DNA from: an uncultured Prevotellaceae bacterium
Lineage (GTDB): Bacteria > Bacteroidota > Bacteroidia > Bacteroidales > Muribaculaceae
Length of the DNA: 64,000 bases
Assembly (NCBI GenBank): GCA_946186575.1
Contig: CAMHNO010000010.1
Coordinates: 1 to 64,000, forward strand
Direction: 5' to 3'
Part shown: positions 37,401-45,507 of the stretch, piece by piece
Position numbering within the stretch: the stretch's first letter is position 1
Layout: the number at the start of each line of letters is the position of its first letter
The notes under the pieces: generated by a model
Databases searched by the model: none
What the model saw: the letters and a program-made list of their open reading frames with translations, nothing else
What the model was told of the DNA's origin: nothing
Translations under genes and position numbers: made by a program

Positions 37401-37838
37401 ACCATGAGCAACAATGGCAAGCAACTCCACGTAGCATTGCCCATGACTCTGGAGCCTGGCGACCACACGCTGCACTTCACCGTCTACGACGCTGCATGCA
37501 ACATGACTTCGCGGTCAATCAATTTCTCGGTGGGCGAGAGGCAACTGACGCTCACTGTGGAGCAGGAACCTGCAGTGGATGTTGCCACTTTCAACATCTG
37601 CACAAGCAGTGAGTTCCATCCCATGGTGAGCATCAAGGTGCTTGACCTCACAGGAAATCTCAAGTGGCAAACTGCCACCAGCAACTTCCCTCTCAACTGG
37701 GACCTCGTGGGCAACAATGGCCGCAAACTCGCACCCGGAATTTACACCTTCTACGGCAAGTACAGCGACGGCACCACCCACGGCGGCTCAGCAACCGGCA
37801 CTCTCGTGGTTGCCGGCGAGCACAACAGCGACAAGTAG
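34467..37838 (+). CDS. C25 family cysteine peptidase, PorU/gingipain-like paralogue 2
   Basis: A 1123-residue close relative of the preceding gene, with a signal peptide (ends LTASA). The catalytic cysteine is kept (Cys672 in ACCDVARYD) and so is the histidine (His638), but the usual GHGG is changed to GHAN, so activity is less certain. The C-terminus (LKWQTATSNFPLNWDL ... LAPGIYTFYGKY) parallels its neighbour. The gene ends with TAG at 37836-37838. In the same frame after two stops there is a separate, canonical T9SS sorting domain (see 37875-38060), so the original gene may have been longer. Tandem duplication with paralogue 1 is evident. Confidence 0.85.
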   Translation: MNKNHILTCLCLIAATMSALTASAFSASKYATTSKLASGKWVKISIPEDGVYQLTYSELKQMGFSNPQDVRIYGYGGHPISELLDGSVPDDLTQIPTKRFDDKICFYACGPTMFSIESPTSNPRFTRQQNSYSQAGYYFVTSQAGTSPKEVSTRNGGTSGQIIRTSSLDYWHHEQELMSPSQSGKEMLGELMPGNSITMDYNLPGLCPDSVMLITASVAAKTSVNSTIGGKLNGNNLNFSIGNNRIYASTSIYVFYNIASPTAIYSQTSPIPTSGNLTIEVSDTSTWTRLNYYTLSYYHNNSMSHATDNQLRMGLSNLNNSNIIKVDDATSSTLLWNISNPNDPVNCPLISFNGFIGFNPTFKADWTQMVAFDPTKRLKSIAGFEPVDNQNIHGLANPDMVIVTCEKLIPEAERVAQMHRDNDNMTVHVLDQQKIFNEFSSGTPDAMAIRLMCKMFYDRNKNKFKHLLMFGSGSFDNRQILSTNECNILTYESNNSSDENNSYVSDDFFGMLDDNSGANVTADLLTIGVGRIPCASLQEAQGDVDKLINYVNNPDYGPWRNNMMLVADYYEDDHSMHAYQAEGIGSIINEELNIGLIKNKVFVTQFPLDPATEFALEGRRSLNTQLKSGQFFMTYVGHANPTTLTKEVQLWTTTESKNATYPHLPIVTTACCDVARYDGSERGLMEIMFHKPDGGAIAMVATTRAAYANGNDALNQAFVRALFGYNSTGRMPTLGEAYKSCKNSFGQISNYNKMMFSLLGDPAMKVNYPKPYFKVTKVNGRTAGTSPISSGALQRVTVEAKVYTPDGSQVDVSFNGDATLAIYDMLKKEQTYNGRNIYFPRNLLTQVDGRVVNGVFTGVAVIPRFIQSSGSDGLISVYAHRDGSNEMVNGSFDLLRLNYYNENSSLTVHDSNPPTIDAIYFDNEEAFDMCSQVGTSATLHIRATDDVSFNNQTLAVGNSMDLKIDGGKHNFPDVKAYSTMSNNGKQLHVALPMTLEPGDHTLHFTVYDAACNMTSRSINFSVGERQLTLTVEQEPAVDVATFNICTSSEFHPMVSIKVLDLTGNLKWQTATSNFPLNWDLVGNNGRKLAPGIYTFYGKYSDGTTHGGSATGTLVVAGEHNSDK

Positions 37839-37874
37839 CACCGCGCCCCGCGGCCTGCACTGCCACTTTTCTGA

Positions 37875-38060
37875 GGCCACTCTCACAGCAGTGGCGCTTC
37901 CTCCCCGGCAGCGCCACTGGCGAGGGCGGCGAGGCGGAGGGGCGGCGGCGAGGGCGGCGGCGATGCCTACTACAACATGATGGGTCAGCGTTTCACCAGC
38001 AAGACCAGCTTGCCAGCCGGCATCTACATCCACCACGGCAAGAAGGTGATTGTGAAGTAA
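37875..38060 (+). pseudogene. orphan T9SS sorting domain after C25 paralogue 2
   Basis: In the frame of the preceding gene, after its TAG (37836) and a TGA (37872), the sequence is open to TAA at 38058-38060. It encodes a Gly/Arg-rich low-complexity stretch followed by AYYNMMGQRFTSKTS and LPAGIYIHHGKKVIVK, a textbook T9SS C-terminal sorting domain. It has no start codon of its own in a sensible place. It is either the tail of a gene lost by deletion or the former end of the upstream peptidase. Confidence 0.75.
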
Positions 38061-38116
38061 TAGCTACACAAGTCGTCAAAAAAAATCACAAGTTAGTGCT
38101 TTAAACTAACATCAGC

Positions 38117-38148
38117 GGGGTCTCAAGTTGCTGCTTGAGACCTCGTTT
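38117..38148 (+). terminator. terminator before trmB
   Basis: GGTCTCAAG (38119-38127) pairs with CTTGAGACC (38134-38142), followed by TCGTTT. Confidence 0.75.
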
Positions 38149-38194
38149 CACACTATTATCACATTATTTGTTTCGTTATTTGAAGTATTATTAT

Positions 38195-38202
38195 TACTTT
38201 TG
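38195..38202 (+). promoter_or_regulatory. -7 box for trmB
   Basis: TACTTTTG, 48 bp upstream of the trmB start. Confidence 0.6.
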
Positions 38203-38250
38203 CAAGTTAATACAATACTTAAAACTGAGTAACAATAAAACGCCATTGTA

Positions 38251-39027
38251 ATGGGAAAGAACAAACTCAAGAAATTTGCCGAGATGGAAACGTTCAATTG
38301 CGTATTCCAGTATCCTTATGCCAAGCTCGAACAAGAGCCATTCCCCATGCGCGGCAAGTGGAACGAAGAGTACTTTCACAACACCAACCCCATTGTGCTC
38401 GAACTTGGGTGCGGCAAGGGAGAATATGCTGTGGGGCTCGGCAAGAAGTTCCCCGGCAAGAACTACATAGGTGTTGACATCAAGGGGGCACGCATGTGGA
38501 CTGGTGCTAAGCGCGTGGAGCAGCAGGGCATCAAGAACGTGGCTTTCCTGCGCACGAGCATCGAGCTCATCGACCACTTCTTCGCTCCTGGCGAGGTGGC
38601 TGAGATTTGGATCACCTTTCCCGACCCACAAATGAAGAATGCCAACAAGCGCCTAACTGGCACCCGGTTCCTTAACAACTACCGCAAGATTTTGGTTCCA
38701 GGCGGACTCATCCATCTCAAAACCGACAGTCCGTTTCTCTACACCTACACACGCGAGCTCACACGCTTGAATGGCCTCGACACCATTGTCGACACCAGCG
38801 ACCTCTATGCCAGCGGCCTTGCCGACGACATTCTTGAGATAAAGACTCACTACGAGATGCAATGGCTCGAACGTGGCTTGACCATCAAGTACATCTGCTT
38901 CAAGCTGCCCCACGAAGGCAATCTTGATGAACCCGACATCGAAATTGAGCATGACACCTACCGCAGCTACGGCCGCGGCGAGATTCAGATGCCACAAATA
39001 TTCGACAACAATCAACAACAATTATAA
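38251..39027 (+). CDS. trmB: tRNA (guanine-N7-)-methyltransferase
   Basis: Methylates G46 in the variable loop of tRNAs using SAM. It is 258 residues, with the SAM-binding motif [15 protein letters not shown] near residue 50, [11 protein letters not shown], and the family signature [10 protein letters not shown] near residue 118. The C-terminal tail is slightly extended. It is the first gene of a probable plus-strand unit with mrp and the M48 lipoprotein (gaps of 15 and 31 bp). Confidence 0.95.
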   Translation: MGKNKLKKFAEMETFNCVFQYPYAKLEQEPFPMRGKWNEEYFHNTNPIVLELGCGKGEYAVGLGKKFPGKNYIGVDIKGARMWTGAKRVEQQGIKNVAFLRTSIELIDHFFAPGEVAEIWITFPDPQMKNANKRLTGTRFLNNYRKILVPGGLIHLKTDSPFLYTYTRELTRLNGLDTIVDTSDLYASGLADDILEIKTHYEMQWLERGLTIKYICFKLPHEGNLDEPDIEIEHDTYRSYGRGEIQMPQIFDNNQQQL

Positions 39028-39042
39028 ACCTAAAGCAAAATT

Positions 39043-40149
39043 ATGACACAGCTTTATCCATCACTCATACTTGATGCTTTGCGCACAGTGCGATATCCTG
39101 GCACTGGCAAAGACATTGTGACAATGGGAATGGTTGAGGACGACATCCGCATCGATGGTATGCGAGTTTCTTTCTCATTAATCTTCCCCAAGAAAACCGA
39201 CCCATTCATCAAGTCGATTGTCAAGGCCAGCGAGGTGGCCATCAACACCTACATCAGCCCCGAAATCGAAATAAAGGGCAACATTAACGTCAAAACCCCC
39301 GACCCCGAGGCAAAACCTAAGGCCAACGAACCATTGCCTGGTGTGAAGAACATCATTGGCGTGTCGAGCGGCAAGGGCGGTGTGGGCAAGTCGACCGTGG
39401 CATGCAACCTGGCTGTGGCACTGGCTCAGCAAGGCTACCGCGTGGGTCTGCTCGATGCCGATATCTTTGGCCCATCAATCCCCAAAATGTTAGGCATCGA
39501 GGATGAGCAGCTCTACATGGAAGAGATTGATGGGCAAAAACTCATCATTCCGGCTCAAAAGTATGGCGTGAAAGTGCTCTCGATAGGATTTGTGGTGAGC
39601 AAAGACCAAGCGGTGCTGTGGCGCGGAGCCATGGCAAGCAACGCACTCAAGCAACTCATCACCGAGGCAAACTGGGGCGAGCTCGACTACTTCATAATCG
39701 ACATGCCACCTGGCACCAGCGACATTCATCTCACTCTTGTCCAGACTCTTGCCATCACAGGCGCCATCGTGGTCACTACTCCACAAGAGGTGGCACTTGC
39801 CGATGCACGCAAGGGAGTGTCGATGTTCTTGGGCGAGCACGTTAACGTGCCAGTGCTGGGCATTGTCGAGAACATGTCGTGGTTCACACCAGCAGCTCAC
39901 CCCGACGAGAAATACTACATCTTTGGCCGCGACGGTGGCAAGAACCTTGCCGAGACTCTCAACGTGAAGCTGCTTGGCCAAATTCCATTGGTCGCCAGCA
40001 TCTGCAAGGGAGGCGACGACGGAGTGCCTGTTATTCTTGAAAACTCGGTTTCGGGCGTGGCATTCCTCAAGCTCGCCACTGCCGTGGGCGAAGCCGTCGA
40101 CGAGCGCAATGCTACCCTACCCCCCACCAAGCGCGTGATAACTCATTAA
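39043..40149 (+). CDS. mrp: Mrp/ApbC-type Fe-S cluster carrier P-loop ATPase
   Basis: A 368-residue cytosolic P-loop protein thought to deliver iron-sulphur clusters. The N-terminal 90 residues form a MIP18/DUF59-like domain. The deviant Walker A GKGGVGKS is near 110-117, followed by LLDADIFGPSIPKMLG and DYFIIDMPPGTSD. The CxxC motif that bridges clusters in many Mrp proteins is not seen in the expected place (ENMSWFTPAAHPDEKYY), which seems usual for Bacteroidetes members but means cluster binding should not be assumed. Confidence 0.93.
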   Translation: MTQLYPSLILDALRTVRYPGTGKDIVTMGMVEDDIRIDGMRVSFSLIFPKKTDPFIKSIVKASEVAINTYISPEIEIKGNINVKTPDPEAKPKANEPLPGVKNIIGVSSGKGGVGKSTVACNLAVALAQQGYRVGLLDADIFGPSIPKMLGIEDEQLYMEEIDGQKLIIPAQKYGVKVLSIGFVVSKDQAVLWRGAMASNALKQLITEANWGELDYFIIDMPPGTSDIHLTLVQTLAITGAIVVTTPQEVALADARKGVSMFLGEHVNVPVLGIVENMSWFTPAAHPDEKYYIFGRDGGKNLAETLNVKLLGQIPLVASICKGGDDGVPVILENSVSGVAFLKLATAVGEAVDERNATLPPTKRVITH

Positions 40150-40180
40150 TAACCATAAATAAAAAAAAATACAAACATTT

Positions 40181-40993
40181 ATGAAAAAGATTTTTCTACT
40201 TTCAGCAATGATTGCAGTGCTGCTCAGCGGCTGCAACAAGGTGCCCATCTCGGGGCGCAACCAGTTGAATCTGGTCAGCGATAGCGAAGTGCTCCAATCG
40301 AGCCTCGCTTCTTATCGCGATTACATGAGCAAAGCCACCAAGTCGACTCAAACCGTCAAGAGCGCTCAAGTGACTCGTGTGGGGCAGAGAATAGCTGCCG
40401 CCACCGAGGCCTATCTCAATGCCAATGGCATGAGCGACCAGGTGAAGAACTTCGCTTGGGAATTCAACCTGGTTAAAGATAGCCAGCTGAATGCATTCTG
40501 CATGCCTGGCGGCAAGATTGTGGTCTATGAGGGCATTATGAACATTGTAACCAGCGACGACGAACTCGCCGTTGTTCTGGGACATGAAGTGGCTCACGCT
40601 GTGGCAAAGCACAGCAATGAGCGCTTGAGCCAACAGAAGGCTCTGCAATATGGAGGCGCCATACTTGGAGCCATCACTCAAAATTCAAGCCAGGCCACAC
40701 AGAGCCTTGCCAGCACTGTGTTTGGACTCGGTGCCAACTATGGCGTGATGCTGCCCTTCTCCCGCAAGCATGAAACCGAGGCCGACAACATTGGTCTGGT
40801 GCTGATGACCATGGCAGGCTACAACCCCGACTGCGCTCTCACCTTCTGGCAGAAGATGAGTGCCAATGGCTCGAACGCCAAGGCCGAGTTCCTTAGCACA
40901 CACCCAAGCGACGCCACCCGCATTGCCAACATCCAGAAGCAACTGCCACAAGTAAAGCAAAAATATGGCTCACAGCGTCAATTGAGATACTAA
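40181..40993 (+). CDS. M48 family metallopeptidase lipoprotein
   Basis: A 270-residue lipoprotein with lipobox LLSGC (Cys18) and an M48 zinc peptidase domain: HEVAH at 135-139, preceded by ELAVVLG, and the third zinc ligand region HETEADNIGL further on. Relatives such as BepA/LoiP act in outer-membrane protein quality control in the periplasm; the same role is likely but not shown. It lies last in the trmB-mrp run and is followed by a strong terminator. Confidence 0.92.
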   Translation: MKKIFLLSAMIAVLLSGCNKVPISGRNQLNLVSDSEVLQSSLASYRDYMSKATKSTQTVKSAQVTRVGQRIAAATEAYLNANGMSDQVKNFAWEFNLVKDSQLNAFCMPGGKIVVYEGIMNIVTSDDELAVVLGHEVAHAVAKHSNERLSQQKALQYGGAILGAITQNSSQATQSLASTVFGLGANYGVMLPFSRKHETEADNIGLVLMTMAGYNPDCALTFWQKMSANGSNAKAEFLSTHPSDATRIANIQKQLPQVKQKYGSQRQLRY

Positions 40994-41023
40994 TCACAAG
41001 GACAAGCACATAAACAATAAAAA

Positions 41024-41057
41024 CCAGGTGAAGCACACAGCTTCATCTGGTTTTTTG
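41024..41057. terminator. terminator between convergent genes
   Basis: CCAGGTGAAGC (41024-41034) pairs with GCTTCATCTGG (41040-41050) with one G-T pair, followed by TTTTTTG. It serves the M48 gene and possibly the convergent BspA-like gene. Confidence 0.85.
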
Positions 41058-41077
41058 TTTATAGCTTCATTTGAGAA

Positions 41078-43093
41078 TTAGCGCACAATCACCTTTTTGC
41101 CTCCCACGATGTAGATGCCGTGTGGCAAACCGTTGGTAGCCTCACTGCGAGGCACCCCTGTGCGCAGTAGCTGTCCTTGAGTGTTATAGACATCGACGAG
41201 TATGCTACTCTGGTCCACCACAACATTATCGAGCGCTGAGCTTCCTAACAAGTTAATCTTCACATCGTTGCGCTTATACACGTTTTCATTCTTGTCGGCA
41301 AAGAGTATTTCGTCGAGAGTGATATAGTCGGTGTTGTTAATAGTGATGGGGCGTGTTGAGCTAATCGAGAGCGAGAGCAGCACGCCATTGTCGCCCTCGA
41401 TGTTCTCGCCTGTGGGCGAGAATCCTACAATTGTATAGTGCTGACCATTGTCGTTGCCTGAGTGAATCTCATGAGCGAGGCATCGCTGCGACAACGTGGC
41501 ATTAGTGATTGAGATGTGAGTTGGAGTGGTGATGCTAAACTGGAAAGCTGTGTAGTCGATTGCGTTATCGAGCAAGATGTCGAGGTTAACTGTCGTGGTA
41601 GTTTCTGCCGTGCCGAGCCCCTCCACTATATCGTCGAAGTAGGTGCGATAAGGCTTGTAGGCTGGCTGACTGCCGTTAATGATATTATAAATCGACACAA
41701 TATCGCCCACATTCACCCGCTCGTCGCCATTGACATCAGTGCGCGACATGTCCAGTCCCTGACTACTACCATCCACTATCAATCGTCGCTCGCCAACAAC
41801 GTCGGCATAATTTACAAAGCCATCATTGTTCACATCGCCACGCAGCTGCGCCTCACCTACCACAAAATCCATCCACTGCATGGCAGCCATGTAGTCGTTG
41901 ATGCTCTGCCCGTTGACGTTGAGACTCACCAGGCTCTGGTCCACACCCTGCCACACCTCATCGCCCAGTTCTGGAACAACGAGTGGCTCGCTTGTGATTT
42001 CGTTGAGGCCAGTCATTCCAGCCATTGCGTGCGACCCAATGTAATAAACCTTGTAAGGTACCGTTATCGACTCATGCTGCGACTGGTTGTAGAGTGCGTA
42101 ATCGCCAATGTTTCCTAAGTTGCGAGTCATGAATCCCACATCCACTTGGTCGCATCCTGCAAGCATGTAGTCAGGGAGGTAGGTCAGTGTCGTGGGCAAC
42201 TCAATGTTGGTGAGTGCCTTATTGTAGAAAAGTGTGCCTTCGTCAAGACTCTTGACATGTGCAGGAATATTTACATGGGTAATATGGGTTCGTGCCAGTG
42301 CCCAGGCCCCCAAATGCTTGAGCATAGGGGTGCGAGCGAAATCGATACTTTTGAGTCCCGTGTTGTAGAAGGCCCTGTCGCCCACCTCTTCGAGCTTTGA
42401 CTCATCAAGAAAAAACACCACCTTGAGCGCGGTGCATCCATCGAACGCTCCGTTACCTATCTTGGTCACATTCTTGCCAATATTCACGTTGGTGAGCTTT
42501 ACACAGTCGGCAAACGCCTCGTCGCCAATCACCAATGGATTTTTGGGGTAAAGATTAACTGCAGCAAGATTTGAACAATGAATAAAAGCTCTACTCCCCA
42601 GATAGGTAATGCGTCCTGGGAACTCCAAATGTGTGAGCGATGAGCAAGAGTTGAACGCATCGTCGCCAATTCTTGAAACAGAATAAGGGATTGATATTGA
42701 GGCCAGCGATGTGCATCCCGCCATTGCGCCGTAGTCGATAGCCACGAGGCCCTGGGGCAGCACTATGCTTTCGAGTCTTGTCATGCCAGTCATGGCACAA
42801 TAGGGCAAGGTGTTGGCCTCATGGTTATACACCCCTGCTATCATCTGGTCGTCGAGCGTGCTGTTATAAGCGCTGATGGTGACACCCGCGAGGTTTAGAG
42901 ATTTTAGATTCTCCAGATTATCGGCAATAAACTTGAAGTCGCGAGCGTCGATAGTGCCGTTAATTGTGAGATTAGTAATGCTGTAGTCGGTCACCACCAT
43001 TGCCAGTTCTCCGGCAGTGGTGGTGACAGTGACAGCATGCAGCTGCAATGCTGTTATTAAACAGAGAATTATAGAAAGTAGTTTGCTGTGCAT
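41078..43093 (-). CDS. BspA-like LRR surface protein with dockerin-like, cohesin-like and T9SS modules (second of pair)
   Basis: A 671-residue exported protein from the ATG at 43093 (MHSKLLSIILCLI, signal peptide to about residue 20). Residues about 35-400 are BspA-type LRR_5 repeats (IGDDAFNSCSSLTHLEFPG). Residues about 419-474 hold a diverged dockerin-like pair (GDVNNDGFVNYADV, TDVNGDERVNVGDIVSIYN). Residues about 497-616 form a beta-sandwich-like region (AFQFSITTPTHISI; IEGDNGVLLSLSIS) that resembles cohesin domains. Residues 632-671 are a T9SS sorting domain ending GLPHGIYIVGGKKVIVR. It is probably co-transcribed with the paralogue upstream. Confidence 0.85.
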   Translation of the reverse strand: MHSKLLSIILCLITALQLHAVTVTTTAGELAMVVTDYSITNLTINGTIDARDFKFIADNLENLKSLNLAGVTISAYNSTLDDQMIAGVYNHEANTLPYCAMTGMTRLESIVLPQGLVAIDYGAMAGCTSLASISIPYSVSRIGDDAFNSCSSLTHLEFPGRITYLGSRAFIHCSNLAAVNLYPKNPLVIGDEAFADCVKLTNVNIGKNVTKIGNGAFDGCTALKVVFFLDESKLEEVGDRAFYNTGLKSIDFARTPMLKHLGAWALARTHITHVNIPAHVKSLDEGTLFYNKALTNIELPTTLTYLPDYMLAGCDQVDVGFMTRNLGNIGDYALYNQSQHESITVPYKVYYIGSHAMAGMTGLNEITSEPLVVPELGDEVWQGVDQSLVSLNVNGQSINDYMAAMQWMDFVVGEAQLRGDVNNDGFVNYADVVGERRLIVDGSSQGLDMSRTDVNGDERVNVGDIVSIYNIINGSQPAYKPYRTYFDDIVEGLGTAETTTTVNLDILLDNAIDYTAFQFSITTPTHISITNATLSQRCLAHEIHSGNDNGQHYTIVGFSPTGENIEGDNGVLLSLSISSTRPITINNTDYITLDEILFADKNENVYKRNDVKINLLGSSALDNVVVDQSSILVDVYNTQGQLLRTGVPRSEATNGLPHGIYIVGGKKVIVR

Positions 43094-43123
43094 CTTAGAT
43101 ACCACACATTACTTCTATAGTGA

Positions 43124-45121
43124 TTATCTAACAATCACCTTCTTGCCTCCCACAATGTAGATACCCTGTGGCAGACCTTGGGTAGCCTCGCTCGGATCTA
43201 CGTTGCGACGAAGCAGTTGTCCGTTCATGTTGTAGACATCAACTGGGCCGCTTGCCTGGTTGTCGATGTTAATATCCTTCACACCAGTGGTAGTTCCCAC
43301 CTCAACTTCGAAGTTGCTGATGAAGTGAACAAGCTCGCTTGGCTCAACAGCAATGATATTGTTCACGCTAATCACCTCGTTGCCGCCGAAGCTGTCGTCG
43401 GCCTCAACCGTGATGGCCAGCAGTGTGCCATCGTTGCCACTGAGTGCGGTGGCACTGCTTAGCAGAATTCTCCACTTGCCAGGCTCAACCTCGTTATACC
43501 CCATCATCATTCCGGCGGCACGACTTGTAGCGGCTGCGCTTGTTATCTTCAGACCCTGTGGCATGTCGATGTCTAACTGCAATGCCGAGAAGGCTGCTGA
43601 GTTGAGCAACTCAACGTCGATAGTGCGAGTTTCGCCCTTCTCGATGATGAATCCTTGAGCACTCATCATGTCGCTGCTGCTGGTCACGCTCTTGTTGCGA
43701 CCCGAGATGTTCTTGCTACCCATCAGCAAGTTGTAAATCAGGGTTATGTCGGCAGCATTGATGCTTCCATCCTCATTCACATCGCTGGTCTCATAGAATG
43801 TCATGTCGTTGCTGAGCAGGTAATTGTAGAGGGCTGTGATGTCGGCCGATGTCACTGTGCCATCCTGGTTCACATCGCCAAACACGCCGCCTGGCTCTTG
43901 CACCAAGAAGTTTTGCCACTGAGCCGCCGCCATGTAGGCTTCGCCAGTGTTGCGTGGCACATGCAGTGGAATCACCTCCTGATTCACTCCCAGCCACACA
44001 TCATCGCCAAGCTCAGGCACCTGCTTGGCCTTGATGGTGACATCCTGCAAGCTGGTCATGCCTGCCATTGCCTGCGTGCCAATGTAGTTGACGGTGGCTG
44101 GCAAAATCATGGTTGTAGCTGGAGTGTTATATAGAGCATACTTGCCAATGTATTGAACGCTGTTTCCTGCCACATCTTCGTTGCTGGCAGCAGTGCCGGC
44201 AAGCAGAAAGTCGGCAATAGAGTCGGAATGTTCGTTGGGGATATAGGAAGTGAGTTCAGTGGCGTAGTAGAAAGCGCCCTTGCCCACATGGTTGACACTT
44301 GCGGGAATTACAGCACTCACTTGCTTTGACTGCGCAAAGGCCCAGTCGGCAATCTCAATCAGGGCATTGGCCTGCGAGAAGTTGAAGTTTACGATGCCCG
44401 ACCCAGCAAAGGCTGCCTTGCCAATGCTTGCAATGTTGTTTTGCTGCGTGAAGGTGATGCTCGTCAGGCGTGGAGTTCCGGCAAGAGCGCCGTCGCCAAT
44501 TCCTGTCACATTAGGACCCAAGGTGAGCACCTGCAGGAACATGCAGTCGTAGAATGCATCCTTGGGGAGCACCATTGCCTGAGTTGGTATAATGTTGGCA
44601 CTAAGCAAAGCCTGGCAGTGCGAGAAAGCGCCTATTCCTAACGACTTGAGAGTTGATGGAATGGTCACGCGACCAAGTGCCGAGCTCGAGAATGCAAAGG
44701 CACCTATCGAGTCGAGCCCCTCGGGCAGATTGATGCTCGTGAGTTGCTTGCATCCAGCAAATGCCGCTTTGCCTATGGCCTTAGTGTTGCCAGGCAAGTT
44801 GATGCTTGAAATCTTCTTTCCAAAGAAAGCCATTGCAGGCACACAATTGCCAGCGAAGCTAACTTCGTTGTTAAACAATGGGTTACTGGCATTGCTATAA
44901 GCCACAATTTCCACCCCCGTCAAGTCGACTGTGGTGAGAGCATCAAGCTCATCGGCAATAAACTTGAAGTCGCGAGCGTCCATTTGCCCGGTGATGGTGA
45001 GCGTTGTTATACCATGATCGGCAACATGGCTTGCCAGGCTACCTGGAGTGCATTCCACTTCAAGAGCCCACCCCATCAGGGTTGAGGCCATGAGTGCAAG
45101 TGTGAGCAAGTATTTCTTCAT
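43124..45121 (-). CDS. BspA-like LRR surface protein with dockerin-like, cohesin-like and T9SS modules (first of pair)
   Basis: A 665-residue exported protein from the ATG at 45121 (MKKYLLTLALMASTLMG signal). Domain order: BspA-type LRR_5 repeats (about 40-400; IGKAAFAGCKQLTSINLPEG); dockerin-like pair at 415-468 (GDVNQDGTVTSADITALYN, SDVNEDGSINAADITLIYN); cohesin-like beta region at 488-608 (FSALQLDIDMPQGLKI; LSGNDGTLLAITVEAD); T9SS sorting domain at 627-665 (VDVYNMNGQLLRR ... GLPQGIYIVGGKKVIVR). BspA-type repeats often mediate adhesion. An in-frame ATG at 45151 would add 10 residues but weakens the signal peptide. It is a tandem paralogue of the next gene, 30 bp away. Confidence 0.87.
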   Translation of the reverse strand: MKKYLLTLALMASTLMGWALEVECTPGSLASHVADHGITTLTITGQMDARDFKFIADELDALTTVDLTGVEIVAYSNASNPLFNNEVSFAGNCVPAMAFFGKKISSINLPGNTKAIGKAAFAGCKQLTSINLPEGLDSIGAFAFSSSALGRVTIPSTLKSLGIGAFSHCQALLSANIIPTQAMVLPKDAFYDCMFLQVLTLGPNVTGIGDGALAGTPRLTSITFTQQNNIASIGKAAFAGSGIVNFNFSQANALIEIADWAFAQSKQVSAVIPASVNHVGKGAFYYATELTSYIPNEHSDSIADFLLAGTAASNEDVAGNSVQYIGKYALYNTPATTMILPATVNYIGTQAMAGMTSLQDVTIKAKQVPELGDDVWLGVNQEVIPLHVPRNTGEAYMAAAQWQNFLVQEPGGVFGDVNQDGTVTSADITALYNYLLSNDMTFYETSDVNEDGSINAADITLIYNLLMGSKNISGRNKSVTSSSDMMSAQGFIIEKGETRTIDVELLNSAAFSALQLDIDMPQGLKITSAAATSRAAGMMMGYNEVEPGKWRILLSSATALSGNDGTLLAITVEADDSFGGNEVISVNNIIAVEPSELVHFISNFEVEVGTTTGVKDINIDNQASGPVDVYNMNGQLLRRNVDPSEATQGLPQGIYIVGGKKVIVR

Positions 45122-45507
45122 GTGTGTTATAATATTAAGTCTCAGTTTCAAAAAAATCGCACTATTTGCTAAATATAATAACGTGTAAACTATGCAGTTT
45201 ATTATGTTTCGTGAGTTATAATTTCAGCTTACATTGTGACAAATGTCGCAAACCGAAAAAAATAGTCAAAATTTCGCTTTATTTAATTCAAAAATGCAAA
45301 AATATTAATTTTCGCACACACTACAAAGGCATTAAAGCAAATTCTGACTATATTTGCATGACTTTTTTAATTAATATCACTATATTTTATTATATTCGTT
45401 TTTCATTGTAATTCTATGCTAATTCTGTTGGGCCGTTTTTGATAGTCCAAAACAGCAATAACCAAGACTTAAAAACCTAAACAAACTCAAAAAAAACAAA
45501 CTAAGAG
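45122..45507. other. AT-rich divergent intergenic region
   Basis: About 385 bp between the BspA-like pair (-) and the phospholipase gene (+). It contains a plus-strand -7 box at 45349-45356 and a possible minus-strand TATTTTTG at 45297-45304. I see no gene. Confidence 0.6.
45349..45356 (+). promoter_or_regulatory. -7 box for the phospholipase gene
   Basis: TATATTTG, about 150 bp upstream of the start at 45508, implying a long leader. Confidence 0.5.

Noticed and set aside
37642-37980. A separate gene in another frame over the end of C25 paralogue 2
   Set aside because: It is an out-of-frame shadow that runs through the GC-rich low-complexity tract with no start signal.
43094-43105. A GTG start for the second BspA-like protein
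   Set aside because: The ATG four codons later gives a normal signal peptide (MHSKLLSIILCLI), while the GTG adds polar residues with no gain.
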